Below are positions 53,916-63,533 of a DNA stretch of 64,000 nt, piece by piece (the first letter of the stretch is position 1; each line of letters begins with the position of its first letter). A model generated the notes under the pieces. That model worked only from the letters and a program-made list of their open reading frames with translations. It was not told the origin of the DNA and searched no databases. The DNA comes from Rikenella sp031551865. Its GTDB lineage: Bacteria; Bacteroidota; Bacteroidia; Bacteroidales; Rikenellaceae. Position numbers and translations under genes: made by a program. The stretch lies in NCBI GenBank assembly GCA_031551865.1, contig JAVBMY010000004.1, positions 1-64,000 of the forward strand, written 5' to 3'.

Positions 53916-54740
53916 TTATTCGGGCAGGATTTCGAATTTATCGGCGTCGAGGTGGGCCGGGAATTTGCGGCGAAACTGATCGAGCGGTTCGAGTTCGAGG
54001 GTCGTGACGACAATCTCTTCGGACGACGGTTCGGCGGCGACCAGCGGTTCTCCCAGGTAGCTGAGTACGACCGAATCACCGCTGTAACTCTCTTTCGGGT
54101 CGGTGCCCACGCGGTTCACGCCCACCACGTAGGCGAGGTTTTCGATGGCACGGGCCCTCAGCAGGGTAGTCCATGCATAGCTGCGCACGGCAGGCCACGA
54201 GGCTATGTAAACCAACACGTCGTAGTCGTTTTTATTGCGAGACCAGACGGGGAACCTCAGGTCGTAGCACACCATCGGGCAGATGCGGAAACCTTTGTAA
54301 TGTACCACGAGACGTCCACGGCCCCCGACGTAAAATTCGTCTTCACCGGCCATGCGGAACAGGTGGCGTTTGTCGTAGGTGAGGTACACGCCGTCGGGCG
54401 TAAAGAAAAACAGGCGGTTGAAAAAGGCGCTGCGCGAGCTTTCGATATTGTCTTCGGCGGCCCCGCGCGCCCGGTCGCGGATGGCGACGCTACAAATGAT
54501 GGCCTTGCCCGCCCTTACAGCCAATGCTTGCATGGTACGCACAATGTAACCGTCCATTGGCTGGGCGATCGACGAGGGGTCCATCGAGAAACCGGTGGCG
54601 AACATCTCGGGCAATACCACAAGGTCGGCCTCACCAGCCCGCCCCTGTTCGATCCAGTCGGTTACCCGGCGGCAATTCTCCTCGGGATTCTCCCATTGGG
54701 AGTCCAGTTGGAACAGGGCGATTTTTAGTTGTTTGCTCAT
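53916..54740 (-). CDS. Carbon-nitrogen hydrolase, omega-amidase-like
   Basis: A 274-residue nitrilase-superfamily protein. The catalytic triad is complete: Glu45 (VVLPEMFATGF), Lys124 (YDKRHLFRMA) and Cys158 (ICPMVCYDLRFPVWSR). The MFATGFSM and HLFRMAGED segments fit the omega-amidase/YafV group, which hydrolyses alpha-ketoglutaramate and similar metabolites for metabolite repair. First gene of the operon running into the transglycosylase. Cytoplasmic. Confidence 0.93.
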   Translation of the reverse strand: MSKQLKIALFQLDSQWENPEENCRRVTDWIEQGRAGEADLVVLPEMFATGFSMDPSSIAQPMDGYIVRTMQALAVRAGKAIICSVAIRDRARGAAEDNIESSRSAFFNRLFFFTPDGVYLTYDKRHLFRMAGEDEFYVGGRGRLVVHYKGFRICPMVCYDLRFPVWSRNKNDYDVLVYIASWPAVRSYAWTTLLRARAIENLAYVVGVNRVGTDPKESYSGDSVVLSYLGEPLVAAEPSSEEIVVTTLELEPLDQFRRKFPAHLDADKFEILPE

Positions 54741-54764
54741 ACGCTATCGAGTTAAGTACGCCCG

Positions 54765-54857
54765 TCATTGCGAGGAGTCGCAGACGAGGAATAGTCGGAT
54801 AATAACCTACAAGGTAGATTGCGCGATTGCTTCGTCGTCTGCGACTCCTCGCAATGA
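54765..54857. repeat. Palindromic intergenic element, copy with 23-bp arms
   Basis: Perfect 23-bp arms (54765-54787 and 54835-54857) share the TCATTGCGAGGAG end of copy B. The centre (about 47 bp) differs. Lies between the omega-amidase and S1-type genes, which are divergent. Confidence 0.8.
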
Positions 54858-54958
54858 TGAAAATGGAATAGAGGGCAAAAACGCAACTGCCAAAGTTACT
54901 CAATTTGCGCCGAAACCGCAACTATCCGTCGGGATAAAAACACTCTCGCAAAAAAGGT

Positions 54959-54966
54959 TATCTTTG
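54959..54966 (+). promoter_or_regulatory. -7 box of the S1-type gene
   Basis: TATCTTTG, full match, 8 bp before the ATG at 54975. Transcription would start almost at the start codon, so the mRNA may be nearly leaderless. Confidence 0.5.
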
Positions 54967-54974
54967 CCCCCGTA

Positions 54975-55841
54975 ATGATACGTACGGCAAACTACAACAC
55001 CCTCGGCATCGTCCGCGCCACCGAAAACGGCGTCTACCTCGCTGAACACGAAGGCTATGCGCCCGGCGGCACCCGCGACGAGGTGTTGCTGCCGCGCCGT
55101 TATGTCCCCGAAGAATATAACATCGGCGATACGCTCGAAGTCTTCGTCTACCACGATTCCGAAGACCGCCTGGTGGCCACCACCGAACACCCCCGCGTGA
55201 CCGAGGGTGGTGTGGCCTGTCTCGAAGTGGTCGGCACCAACCCCCATGGCGCTTTCCTGGACTGGGGGCTACCCAAAGACCTTTTCATTCCGCGCTCGAA
55301 CCAGAGCGAACCGATGCGTACGGGCGAACGGCACGTGGTGGCCGTCTATGTCGACCGAGTGAGCGGGCGGCCCGTGGCCACCACCAAGCTTGGCTATCTG
55401 GTCAACAACGAAGAGATTACCGTACGCCCCCGCGAAGAAGTATCGGTTATCGTAGCGGGCCGCCGCGACCGCGGTTTCCGGGTGATCATCAACCAGCGCC
55501 ACTGGGGCATGATCTACGACAGCCAGATCTTTACATCTGTCCATTACGGCGACATGTTGACCGCTTATGTGACCCGTATCGTCGAAGGCAACAAGATCGA
55601 CCTGGCGCTTCAGCAAAACGGATTTAATCAAGTGAAGGATTCGGCCGACGTGATTCTCGGCATGCTCCGCGAAAACAGCGGCACACTCGGCGTAGGTGAT
55701 GACACTTCGCCCGAGGAGGTTCGCCTGCATACCGGGATGAGCAAAAAACTGTTCAAACGCGCCGTCGGGCACCTGATGAGCCGTGGCTTGGTAGTCGTCG
55801 GCCCCGAATCGGTGGAGCTGACCCCGAAGGGAAACCGTTGA
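54975..55841 (+). CDS. S1-like RNA-binding protein, CvfB family
   Basis: A 288-residue protein like B. subtilis YitL / S. aureus CvfB. N-terminal beta-rich segment (YNTLGIVRATENGVYLAEHEG), three S1-like units (EVLLPRRYV, GAFLDWGLPKDLFIPRS, GFRVIINQRHWGMIYDS), and a winged-helix end (HLMSRGLVVVGPESVELTPKG). CvfB binds RNA and influences virulence or translation; the role here is unknown. Confidence 0.9.
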   Translation: MIRTANYNTLGIVRATENGVYLAEHEGYAPGGTRDEVLLPRRYVPEEYNIGDTLEVFVYHDSEDRLVATTEHPRVTEGGVACLEVVGTNPHGAFLDWGLPKDLFIPRSNQSEPMRTGERHVVAVYVDRVSGRPVATTKLGYLVNNEEITVRPREEVSVIVAGRRDRGFRVIINQRHWGMIYDSQIFTSVHYGDMLTAYVTRIVEGNKIDLALQQNGFNQVKDSADVILGMLRENSGTLGVGDDTSPEEVRLHTGMSKKLFKRAVGHLMSRGLVVVGPESVELTPKGNR

Positions 55842-55991
55842 CCCCCGTTGTGCGGGTATTCCGAAAAATTTGTACTTTTACCCACGGAAAGCGCTGCACC
55901 CCTGCCAAGCGCTTTCTTGATGAAAAAACCTAACCGGGCCGCCGTACGCAGCCGCATATGAGTCAATAAACAGACCTGTTACCATATTTTA

Positions 55992-57257
55992 ATGAAAATC
56001 GACGTAGTTCTCGGCCTGCAATGGGGCGATGAAGGAAAAGGAAAAGTAGTGGACGTACTCACCCCCGAGTACAAAGTCATCGCACGTTTCCAGGGCGGTC
56101 CCAACGCCGGGCACTCCCTGCATTTCGGCGGCCGCAGCCATGTGCTGCGCTCAATCCCCTCGGGCATCTTCCGCGAAAATACCATCAATATGATCGGCGG
56201 CGGGGTAGTGCTCGACCCCGTCACCTTCGTTGAAGAGATCCGCGGGCTGGAACCGCTGGTGCAAGACCTCTATACCAAAATAAAGATCAGCAGGAAAGCC
56301 CACCTGATTCTGCCCACGCACCGCACCCTCGACGCTGCCAGCGAAGCCGCCAAAGGCAAGGCCAAGATCGGATCGACGCTCAAAGGCATCGGTCCCTGCT
56401 ACATGGACAAGACCGGTCGCAACGGCCTGCGCGTGGGCGACATTCTTTCGCCCCAGTTCCCCGGGCGCTACGAAAAACTTAAAAACAAACACATCGAGAT
56501 GCTGCGCCAGTATCCCGATTTCACTTACGACATCGCCGAATACGAAAAAGAGTGGCTCGCCGCCATCGACGTGCTGCGCCGCTTCCCCATCATCGAAGGC
56601 GAACAAGAGGTTAATACCCTGCTGAACAACGGCACCCGCATCCTGGCCGAAGGCGCCCAGGGCTCGTTGCTCGACGTCGATTTCGGCACCTATCCCTTCG
56701 TCACCTCTTCGAACACCGTATGTGCGGGAGTGTGCACCGGGTTGGGCGTTTCGCCGCGCACCATCGGCGAAGTGTTCGGTATCTTCAAAGCCTACTGTAC
56801 CCGCGTGGGCGGAGGTCCCTTCCCGACCGAACTGCACGACGAGTGCGGTGCCAAGATGGCCGACATCGGCCGCGAATTCGGCTCCGTCACGGGCCGTGCC
56901 CGCCGCTGCGGCTGGCTCGACATGGTGGCGCTGAAATATTCGGTGATGGTGAACGGCGTCACGAAGCTCATCATGATGAAATCCGACGTGCTCAACACCT
57001 TCCCGGCCATCAAAGTGGCCGTGGCCTACGAGATCGGCGGCCAGCGGGTCGACCATTTCCCTTACGAGATCAACGATGACATCAAACCCATTTATAAGGA
57101 GTTCGAAGGCTGGAACTGCGACATCAACAGTATCCGCAAATACCGCCACTTCCCGAAACAGTTCAAAGAATACGTCGAATTCATCGAAAACGCGACCGGC
57201 GTGCCCGTCAGCATCATATCGGTGGGGCCCGACCGCGAAGAGACCATCATCCGCTAA
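55992..57257 (+). CDS. purA: Adenylosuccinate synthetase
   Basis: A 421-residue PurA forming adenylosuccinate from IMP, GTP and aspartate in AMP synthesis. GLQWGDEGKGKVVD (8-21) is the P-loop with the catalytic aspartate; GGPNAGHSL, the IMP loop GPCYMDKTGRNGLR, and QGSLLDVDFGTYPFVTSSN are present. Length is normal. Followed 73 bp later by dapB. Confidence 0.98.
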   Translation: MKIDVVLGLQWGDEGKGKVVDVLTPEYKVIARFQGGPNAGHSLHFGGRSHVLRSIPSGIFRENTINMIGGGVVLDPVTFVEEIRGLEPLVQDLYTKIKISRKAHLILPTHRTLDAASEAAKGKAKIGSTLKGIGPCYMDKTGRNGLRVGDILSPQFPGRYEKLKNKHIEMLRQYPDFTYDIAEYEKEWLAAIDVLRRFPIIEGEQEVNTLLNNGTRILAEGAQGSLLDVDFGTYPFVTSSNTVCAGVCTGLGVSPRTIGEVFGIFKAYCTRVGGGPFPTELHDECGAKMADIGREFGSVTGRARRCGWLDMVALKYSVMVNGVTKLIMMKSDVLNTFPAIKVAVAYEIGGQRVDHFPYEINDDIKPIYKEFEGWNCDINSIRKYRHFPKQFKEYVEFIENATGVPVSIISVGPDREETIIR

Positions 57258-57330
57258 CTCTACCACCCACTCCGCCCCCGGGCCTGTTTTTACGGTCTGC
57301 CGGGCTCCAAATCCGGAAATACAGAAACAG

Positions 57331-58047
57331 ATGAAAGTTGCACTGATAGGCTACGGTAAAATGGGACGCGAGATCGAGCGCGTATTGCTCGAACGCGGCC
57401 ACAGTATTGTGTTGACGATCGACGTACACAACGCCGCCGACCTCACAGCCGAAAACCTGCGCAAAGCCGACGTAGCCATCGAATTCACCTCGCCCGAAGT
57501 AGCCTACCACAATATTGTGTGCTGTCTTGAGGCCGGTGTGCCCGTCGTGTGCGGCACCACCGCCTGGCTCGACCGCTTGGGCCATGCCGTGGGCCTGTGC
57601 CAGAAGAATAACGGCGCCTTTTTCTATGCCTCGAACTACAGCATCGGTGTCAACATCTTCAATCACATCAACCGCGAACTGGCCCGGATGATGAACCGCT
57701 TCGACAGCTACGACGTCACGCTCAACGAAGTGCACCACACCCAGAAGAAAGACGCCCCCAGCGGTACCGCCATCACCTTGGCCGAAGGCATCATCGGCGA
57801 GTGTGACCGCAAAACGGAATGGCACCTCGGCACCACCACCGATCCCGCAAAACTCGAAATCACCGCCCAACGCCGCAGCGTGGTGCCCGGCACCCACACC
57901 ATCGTCTGGGAGTCACCCGAAGACACCATCACTATCGACCACACCGCCAAGGGGCGAGGCGGATTTGCCCTCGGGGCCGTCCTTGCCGCCGAGTTCCTGC
58001 AGGACAAGCGTGGAGTCTATAACATGAAAGATTTGCTGGGGTTCTGA
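57331..58047 (+). CDS. dapB: 4-hydroxy-tetrahydrodipicolinate reductase
   Basis: Start at ATG 57331 (MKVALIGYGKMG) gives 238 residues; a longer frame overlaps purA and is rejected. NAD(P)-binding GYGKMG (7-12), catalytic EVHHTQKKDAPSGTA (His-His and Lys in the family block) and SNYSIGVNI. It reduces the dipicolinate intermediate for lysine and meso-diaminopimelate. Lies between purA and lepB. Confidence 0.97.
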   Translation: MKVALIGYGKMGREIERVLLERGHSIVLTIDVHNAADLTAENLRKADVAIEFTSPEVAYHNIVCCLEAGVPVVCGTTAWLDRLGHAVGLCQKNNGAFFYASNYSIGVNIFNHINRELARMMNRFDSYDVTLNEVHHTQKKDAPSGTAITLAEGIIGECDRKTEWHLGTTTDPAKLEITAQRRSVVPGTHTIVWESPEDTITIDHTAKGRGGFALGAVLAAEFLQDKRGVYNMKDLLGF

Positions 58048-58124
58048 TTCCGAAAGATCCTCCCGGTTCCAGGAGCAGCACATCTGCCGGCCAGGAAATA
58101 CAAAAAAGCACACCGATACACGAT

Positions 58125-59459
58125 ATGGCATTCAAACCACGAAAATACAAGGACGCTCCCCGTTCCTCGAAAATCAAATTCTGGATCGCAAGCCTCGTGT
58201 ACGTGCTGTGGTTCGTGATATGGACGCGTAACCCCTGGTTCCTGATCGGCGTCCCCGTCATTTACGACCTCTATATCAGCCACCTGATCAATCTCTGGTT
58301 CCTCGACGACTACCGCGCCTATAAGAAAAACCACAGCGGGTTCCGGAAAACGATGGAGTGGATCGAGTCGTTGCTTTACGCCGTGGCTGTGGTCATTCCC
58401 CTGAAAATTTACTTTTTCGGGATGTACGTCATTCCGTCGTCGTCGATGGAGCAGAGCCTGCTGATCGGCGACTATATCTACGTCAACAAGCTCGCCTACG
58501 GGCCCAAGATGCCCAACACTCCCATCTCGTTTCCTTTCGTGCAGAATACCATGCCGTTCACGAAAGAGACCCGCTCGTTCGTCGACTGGATCGAGTGGCC
58601 CTACAAACGTCTGGCCGGGTTCGGCAGCGTCGAGCGTGGCGATGTGGTGGTGTTCAACTTTCCCGAAGGCGACACCGTAGCCCTCAAAGAGCCGATGGCT
58701 AGTTACTACGACCTGTTGCGCTACGAAGGCCGCGAGGAGCTTTACCGTACTTCCAAAGTCATCTACCGCCCCGTCGATAAGCGAGAAACCTACATCAAAC
58801 GCTGCGTGGCCATTGCGGGTGACACGGTGCAGATCATAGAAGGCGATCTTTATATCAACGGAGCGATGCAGCAATTGCCCGAAGGCGCGCAATATGTGTA
58901 TAGCGTACATAGCGCCCAACCGCTGGCAGCCCGTGTATTCGAAAAACTCGGTGTGAACCGCGACGAAGTGAACTTCTCGCAACCCGACCGTTACGACATG
59001 CCCCTGACCGCCAAAGGCGTCGAACTGCTCGGCCAGATGGAAGGCGTACAACTTGTGCGTTATGTTGGCCGTATGCCCGACGAAAATATCTTTCCCCACG
59101 ATCCGATCCTATATCCGTGGAGTGTGGACAACTTCGGCCCGCTCTGGGTTCCCGAAAAAGGTACCACTATCGTTCTCACTATCGACAACCTGCCCGTCTA
59201 CGAACGTATTATCCGTAATTACGAAGGCAATACGCTGGAAGTAAGAGATGGCGTAATATACGTAAATGGCACTCCGGCAGATAGATATACTTTCCGGATG
59301 AACTATTATTTCATGATGGGCGACAACCGCCACAACTCGGCAGACAGCCGATACTGGGGTTTCGTGCCTGAAGACCACATTGAAGGCAAAGCCTCCTTCA
59401 TCTGGTTCTCTAAAAACGGAGGGATACGCTGGAACCGCATATTCAAAGGAATCCGCTAA
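58125..59459 (+). CDS. lepB: Signal peptidase I with long catalytic-domain insertion
   Basis: A 444-residue S26 peptidase. Two N-terminal transmembrane segments (about 17-33, 41-58) and a third near 83-99 precede the catalytic Ser107 in YVIPSSSMEQSL. The catalytic lysine is Lys225 in YIKRCVAIAGD; the Ser-Lys spacing is 118 residues instead of about 55 in E. coli, because of an insertion rich in Pro, Phe and acidic residues (about 126-215). The C-terminal box has MMGDNRHNSADSRYWGFV. Cleaves signal peptides on the periplasmic side. Confidence 0.95.
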   Translation: MAFKPRKYKDAPRSSKIKFWIASLVYVLWFVIWTRNPWFLIGVPVIYDLYISHLINLWFLDDYRAYKKNHSGFRKTMEWIESLLYAVAVVIPLKIYFFGMYVIPSSSMEQSLLIGDYIYVNKLAYGPKMPNTPISFPFVQNTMPFTKETRSFVDWIEWPYKRLAGFGSVERGDVVVFNFPEGDTVALKEPMASYYDLLRYEGREELYRTSKVIYRPVDKRETYIKRCVAIAGDTVQIIEGDLYINGAMQQLPEGAQYVYSVHSAQPLAARVFEKLGVNRDEVNFSQPDRYDMPLTAKGVELLGQMEGVQLVRYVGRMPDENIFPHDPILYPWSVDNFGPLWVPEKGTTIVLTIDNLPVYERIIRNYEGNTLEVRDGVIYVNGTPADRYTFRMNYYFMMGDNRHNSADSRYWGFVPEDHIEGKASFIWFSKNGGIRWNRIFKGIR

Positions 59460-59579
59460 ACGGCATGCCGTTTCTGAAAAGGTGGTGTCTGTGGAAACTG
59501 CAAAAGCCTTCCTAGGTAAAGCCTGTGATTGAACTAAAAGATTACGAAAACCACATAACATACTAAAAAGAACCCGACT

Positions 59580-60458
59580 ATGAACGAAGCTTTGAAAATT
59601 GTCGTCTTGGCCAAGCAGGTGCCCGACACCCGCAATGTGGGTAAAGACGCAATGAAAGCCGACGGTACGGTGAACCGTGCCGCACTGGCTGCCATTTTCA
59701 ATCCCGAAGACCTCAATGCGCTCGAACAGGCCCTGCGCCTCAAAGACCGTTACCCGAAATCGACCGTAACCCTTGTGACGATGGGCCCGCCCCGTGCAGC
59801 CGACATCATCCGCGAGGCCGTATACCGCGGAGCCGACGACGGTATCCTGCTCACCGACCGCAAGTTCGCCGGGGCCGATACGCTGGCTACCAGCTACACC
59901 CTCGCCTGTGCCATCCGCAAGATCGAGCCCGACATTATCATAGCCGGCCGCCAGGCCATCGACGGCGATACCGCCCAGGTAGGACCTCAAGTCGCTGAAA
60001 AATTGGGACTTCCTCAGGTTACCTACGCTGAAGAAATAGGTGCGTTGAAAGAGAATGAGCTCACTATCAAGCGCCGCCTCGAACACGGCGTAGAAACTGT
60101 GGCCGCCAAGCTGCCGCTGGTGATCACCGTGAATGCCTCGGCTCCCGATTGCCGACCGCGTAATGCCAAGAACGTGATGCGTTTCAAACATGCCCGCACC
60201 GTGAGCGAAGTACAGGAAATGCAGGAGGACTATTACCTTGCCCTGCGCACTTCGCGCTGCTATCTCGACATTCCCGAGTGGGGTGCCGACAAACTCGCCG
60301 CCGAACCCGAGAATCTCGGCCTGGCCGGTTCGCCCACCAAAGTGAAACAGATCGAGAACGTCGTGTTCCAAGCCAAAGAGGCCAAGCGACTGACCGATGC
60401 CGATGCAGACATCGACGACCTGATGAAAGAACTGATCGCCAGCCACACCATCGGTTAA
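59580..60458 (+). CDS. etfB: Electron transfer flavoprotein beta subunit
   Basis: A 292-residue EtfB. KIVVLAKQVPDTRNVGKDAM is the typical start, and the AMP-binding regions (GMG-like TMGPPRAADIIREAVYRGAD) and IAGRQAIDGDTAQVGPQVAEKLG follow. Pairs with etfA, 33 bp downstream, to move electrons from acyl-CoA dehydrogenases to the quinone pool or to bifurcation partners. Confidence 0.96.
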   Translation: MNEALKIVVLAKQVPDTRNVGKDAMKADGTVNRAALAAIFNPEDLNALEQALRLKDRYPKSTVTLVTMGPPRAADIIREAVYRGADDGILLTDRKFAGADTLATSYTLACAIRKIEPDIIIAGRQAIDGDTAQVGPQVAEKLGLPQVTYAEEIGALKENELTIKRRLEHGVETVAAKLPLVITVNASAPDCRPRNAKNVMRFKHARTVSEVQEMQEDYYLALRTSRCYLDIPEWGADKLAAEPENLGLAGSPTKVKQIENVVFQAKEAKRLTDADADIDDLMKELIASHTIG

Positions 60459-60491
60459 TATCCCCCACCTAAACTAAAAGATCATACAAAA

Positions 60492-61511
60492 ATGAACAAT
60501 ATATTTGTATACTGCGAAATAGAAGGCGGCAAAGTGGCCGATGTAAGCCTTGAACTCCTGACCAAAGGCCGTTCGCTGGCCGACACGCTCGGCGTACAGC
60601 TCGAAGCCGTCGCCATCGGGCACAACCTCAAAGGCATCGAAACGGAACTTGCCAAATACGGCGCCGACACTGTGCACATGGCCGACGACAAGGAACTCGC
60701 TCCCTACCGCACACTTCCGCACGCCGCCATCCTTTGCGGCCTGTTCGAAGCCGAGAAGCCCCAGATTGCCCTGTTCGGCGCCACCACTCTCGGCCGTGAC
60801 CTCGCGCCCCGCGTGAGCTCGGCCCTGCACAGTGGCCTGACCGCCGACTGCACCAGCCTCGAAATCGGAGACCACACCGACGCCCGCAGCGGCAAGGAGT
60901 ACAAGAACCTCCTGTACCAGATCCGCCCCGCGTTCGGCGGCAATATCATCGCCACGATCATTAACCCCGACTGCCGTCCCCAGATGGCCACCGTCCGTGA
61001 GGGCGTAATGCGCATGGAGCCCGCTTCTAAACCCCACAAGGGCGAGGTGAAGGCCATCGACTTCAAAAAATTTCTTAAAGAAACTGATTTTGTCGTACGC
61101 ATCGTTGCGCGCGAGATCGAAGAGCGTAAGATCAACATCAAAGGTGCCAGTGTTATTGTGGCCGGAGGCTACGGCATGGGCTCGGCCGACGGGTTCAAAC
61201 AACTCTTCCAGCTGGCCGAAGTGCTCGGCGGCGAAGTGGGCGCCTCGCGTGCCGCCGTCGATGCCGGATTCACCGAACACGGCCGCCAGGTAGGGCAGAC
61301 CGGGGTTACGGTACGCCCGAAACTCTATATCGCCTGCGGTATCTCGGGCCAGATCCAGCACACCGCCGGTATGGAAGATTCGGCCATGATCATCTCGATC
61401 AACAACGACCCCGAAGCGCCGATCAACAAGATCGCCGATTACGCCATCGTGGGCGATGTGAATGCGGTGATCCCGAAAATGATCAAGTACTACAAACAGA
61501 ATTCAAAATAA
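60492..61511 (+). CDS. etfA: Electron transfer flavoprotein alpha subunit
   Basis: A 339-residue EtfA. The C-terminal FAD domain is clear: VIVAGGYGMGSADGFKQL, GASRAAVDAGF, RQVGQTGVTVRPKLYIACGISGQIQH and INNDPEAPINKIADYAIVGD. N-terminal part is the pseudo-ATP-grasp-like Rossmann domain. Co-transcribed with etfB, and followed 134 bp later by an acyl-CoA dehydrogenase gene that is a likely electron donor. Confidence 0.97.
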   Translation: MNNIFVYCEIEGGKVADVSLELLTKGRSLADTLGVQLEAVAIGHNLKGIETELAKYGADTVHMADDKELAPYRTLPHAAILCGLFEAEKPQIALFGATTLGRDLAPRVSSALHSGLTADCTSLEIGDHTDARSGKEYKNLLYQIRPAFGGNIIATIINPDCRPQMATVREGVMRMEPASKPHKGEVKAIDFKKFLKETDFVVRIVAREIEERKINIKGASVIVAGGYGMGSADGFKQLFQLAEVLGGEVGASRAAVDAGFTEHGRQVGQTGVTVRPKLYIACGISGQIQHTAGMEDSAMIISINNDPEAPINKIADYAIVGDVNAVIPKMIKYYKQNSK

Positions 61512-61645
61512 GGAGCCGCCACCATGGGGATTACCCGGCTGATCCGAAATAAAGTCTTGCTTTACAACTATAAATTACCAGACTGTTAAACCCGATATTC
61601 AGCCACCCACAACCCAAAGGCCACCGAAATAAAACACAGACAGAA

Positions 61646-63373
61646 ATGGCAAATTTCTTTTCAGATAACAAAGACCTCCAGTTTCATCTGCAACACCCGC
61701 TGATGAAAAAGATCGTTGCGCTCAAAGAGCAAGGTTTCCGCGATGCCAACGACTACGACTACGCGCCCGTCGATTTCGAAGATGCGATGGATAGCTACAA
61801 ACAAGTGCTCGAAATCATCGGCGATATCACCGCCAACGTACTGGCTCCCAATGCCGAAGGCGTTGATGCCGGTGGCCCCCGCGTCGAAAACGACCGCGTG
61901 ATCTACGCTCCTGGCACCCAACAGAACCACGACGCGCTCACACAGGCCGGCGTATACGGAATTTCGTTGCCGCGCCGCTTCAACGGGCTGAACTTCCCGC
62001 TGGTGCCCTACGTGATGTCGTGCGAGCTCGTTTGCCGCGCCGACGCCGGATTCGGTAATATCTGGGGCCTCCAGGACTGCGCCGAAACCCTCCACGAATT
62101 CGCCTCGGAAGAGATCAATAAAGAGTTTCTCCCGCAGATCAACAAAGGCGCCACGGCTGCCATGGACCTCACCGAACCCGATGCCGGTTCCGACCTGCAG
62201 GCTGTGATGCTCAAAGCGCACTACGACGAGAAACAAGGCACCTGGCTGCTCAACGGCGTGAAACGCTTCATCACCAACGGTGACGGCGACATTTCGCTCG
62301 TGCTGGCCCGCTCCGAAGAGGGTACTACCGACGCCCGCGGCCTCTCGCTCTTCGTCTACGACAAGAAACATATGGCCGTGAAAGTGCGCCGCATCGAGCA
62401 CAAGCTCGGCATTATCGGCTCGCCCACCTGCGAACTGGTGTTCACCAATGCTCCCGCGCAACTCGTGGGTGACCGCAAGATGGGCCTCATCAAATACGTG
62501 ATGGCACTCATGAATTCGGCCCGCCTGGGGATCGGCGCCCAGTCGGTCGGCATCATGGAAGCCGCCTACCGCGAAGGCCTCAAGTACGCTAACGAACGTG
62601 AACAGTTCGGCAAGCCGATCATCCAGTTCCCGGCCGTATATGAACTGCTTACCAACATGAAAGCCCGCTTGCAGGCTTCACGCGCGCTGCTTTACGAAAC
62701 CGCCCGTTTCGTGGACGTTTACAAGAACTATTTCCACATCGAGAAAGAGCGCAAACTCGAAAAAGAGGAGCGTGACGAGATGAAATTCTACCAAAAGCTC
62801 GCCGATGCCTACACGCCGCTGCTCAAGTTTTTCACGAGCGAATACAGTAACAGCGTTTGCTATGACTCGCTCCAGATCCACGGCGGTTCGGGCTACATGA
62901 AGGATTACCCCATCGAACGCCTTACCCGCGACGCCCGCATCACCACCATATACGAAGGAACATCGCAGTTACAAGTGGTAGCCGCCATCCGCGGTGTGAT
63001 CACCGGGGTACTCTCCTCTCAGATGGCCGAATACGAAAAAGTAGCCGTATCGCCCGAAATGAGCGAGCAGCACCGTACTCTGGTTGCCATGCGCGAACAA
63101 TACGAAGAAGCCGTGAAACTCGTTACCGCTGCCGAGAACGGCGAACTGCTCGATTTCCACGCGCGACGTCTGGTGGAGATGGGCGGACATATTGTGATGG
63201 GACACCTGTTGCTCCAGCAGGCCCACCTTGATCCCGAGTACCGCATCTCAGCCATCGCCTACATTAAAGAAGGCGCTGCCGCCAACCAGGCGAAGATAGC
63301 CTACATCAAGAACTACAACGCCGACGAACTCGGTTATTTCAAAATGGTTCTCGAAGAGGTATTGCCCGAATAG
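61646..63373 (+). CDS. Acyl-CoA dehydrogenase family protein
   Basis: A 575-residue flavoprotein, longer than the 380-residue short-chain enzymes because of a C-terminal helical extension (about 440-575). Conserved blocks: MDLTEPDAGSDL (FAD/substrate), FITNGDGD, the C-terminal arginine/GGSGYMKDYPIERLTRDARI and IYEGTSQLQ, whose Glu is the expected catalytic base. With EtfAB upstream, it probably oxidises acyl-CoA or, in reverse, reduces a crotonyl-CoA type substrate. Which direction is inferred only from context. Confidence 0.93.
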   Translation: MANFFSDNKDLQFHLQHPLMKKIVALKEQGFRDANDYDYAPVDFEDAMDSYKQVLEIIGDITANVLAPNAEGVDAGGPRVENDRVIYAPGTQQNHDALTQAGVYGISLPRRFNGLNFPLVPYVMSCELVCRADAGFGNIWGLQDCAETLHEFASEEINKEFLPQINKGATAAMDLTEPDAGSDLQAVMLKAHYDEKQGTWLLNGVKRFITNGDGDISLVLARSEEGTTDARGLSLFVYDKKHMAVKVRRIEHKLGIIGSPTCELVFTNAPAQLVGDRKMGLIKYVMALMNSARLGIGAQSVGIMEAAYREGLKYANEREQFGKPIIQFPAVYELLTNMKARLQASRALLYETARFVDVYKNYFHIEKERKLEKEERDEMKFYQKLADAYTPLLKFFTSEYSNSVCYDSLQIHGGSGYMKDYPIERLTRDARITTIYEGTSQLQVVAAIRGVITGVLSSQMAEYEKVAVSPEMSEQHRTLVAMREQYEEAVKLVTAAENGELLDFHARRLVEMGGHIVMGHLLLQQAHLDPEYRISAIAYIKEGAAANQAKIAYIKNYNADELGYFKMVLEEVLPE

Positions 63374-63401
63374 GCCTTCCCTGCGAGAATCCCTTAATCA
63401 T

Positions 63402-63438
63402 AATCGCCCGTACACTGAAGAAGTGTACGGGCGATTTT
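63402..63438 (+). terminator. Rho-independent terminator after the acyl-CoA dehydrogenase gene
   Basis: A perfect 14-bp stem (63402-63415 with 63423-63436, 7-nt loop) ends in a T-rich tail, 29 bp after the stop codon. Confidence 0.9.
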
Positions 63439-63447
63439 ATTAACATC

Positions 63448-63505
63448 TCATTCCGAGCGCAGCCGAGGGGCGTATGCATGCCATCCTTCACTGCGTTCAG
63501 GATGA
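63448..63505. repeat. Intergenic palindromic element, composite half copy
   Basis: A left arm TCATTCCGAGCGCAGCCGAG (63448-63467) and a right arm (63483-63505) that is identical to part of the 30059-30085 arm. The left arm is a divergent form of the same sequence, so this is a mismatched hairpin of the same dispersed family. Confidence 0.6.
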
Positions 63506-63533
63506 GATGGAGAGGAGGCTGCCGATAAAATCC

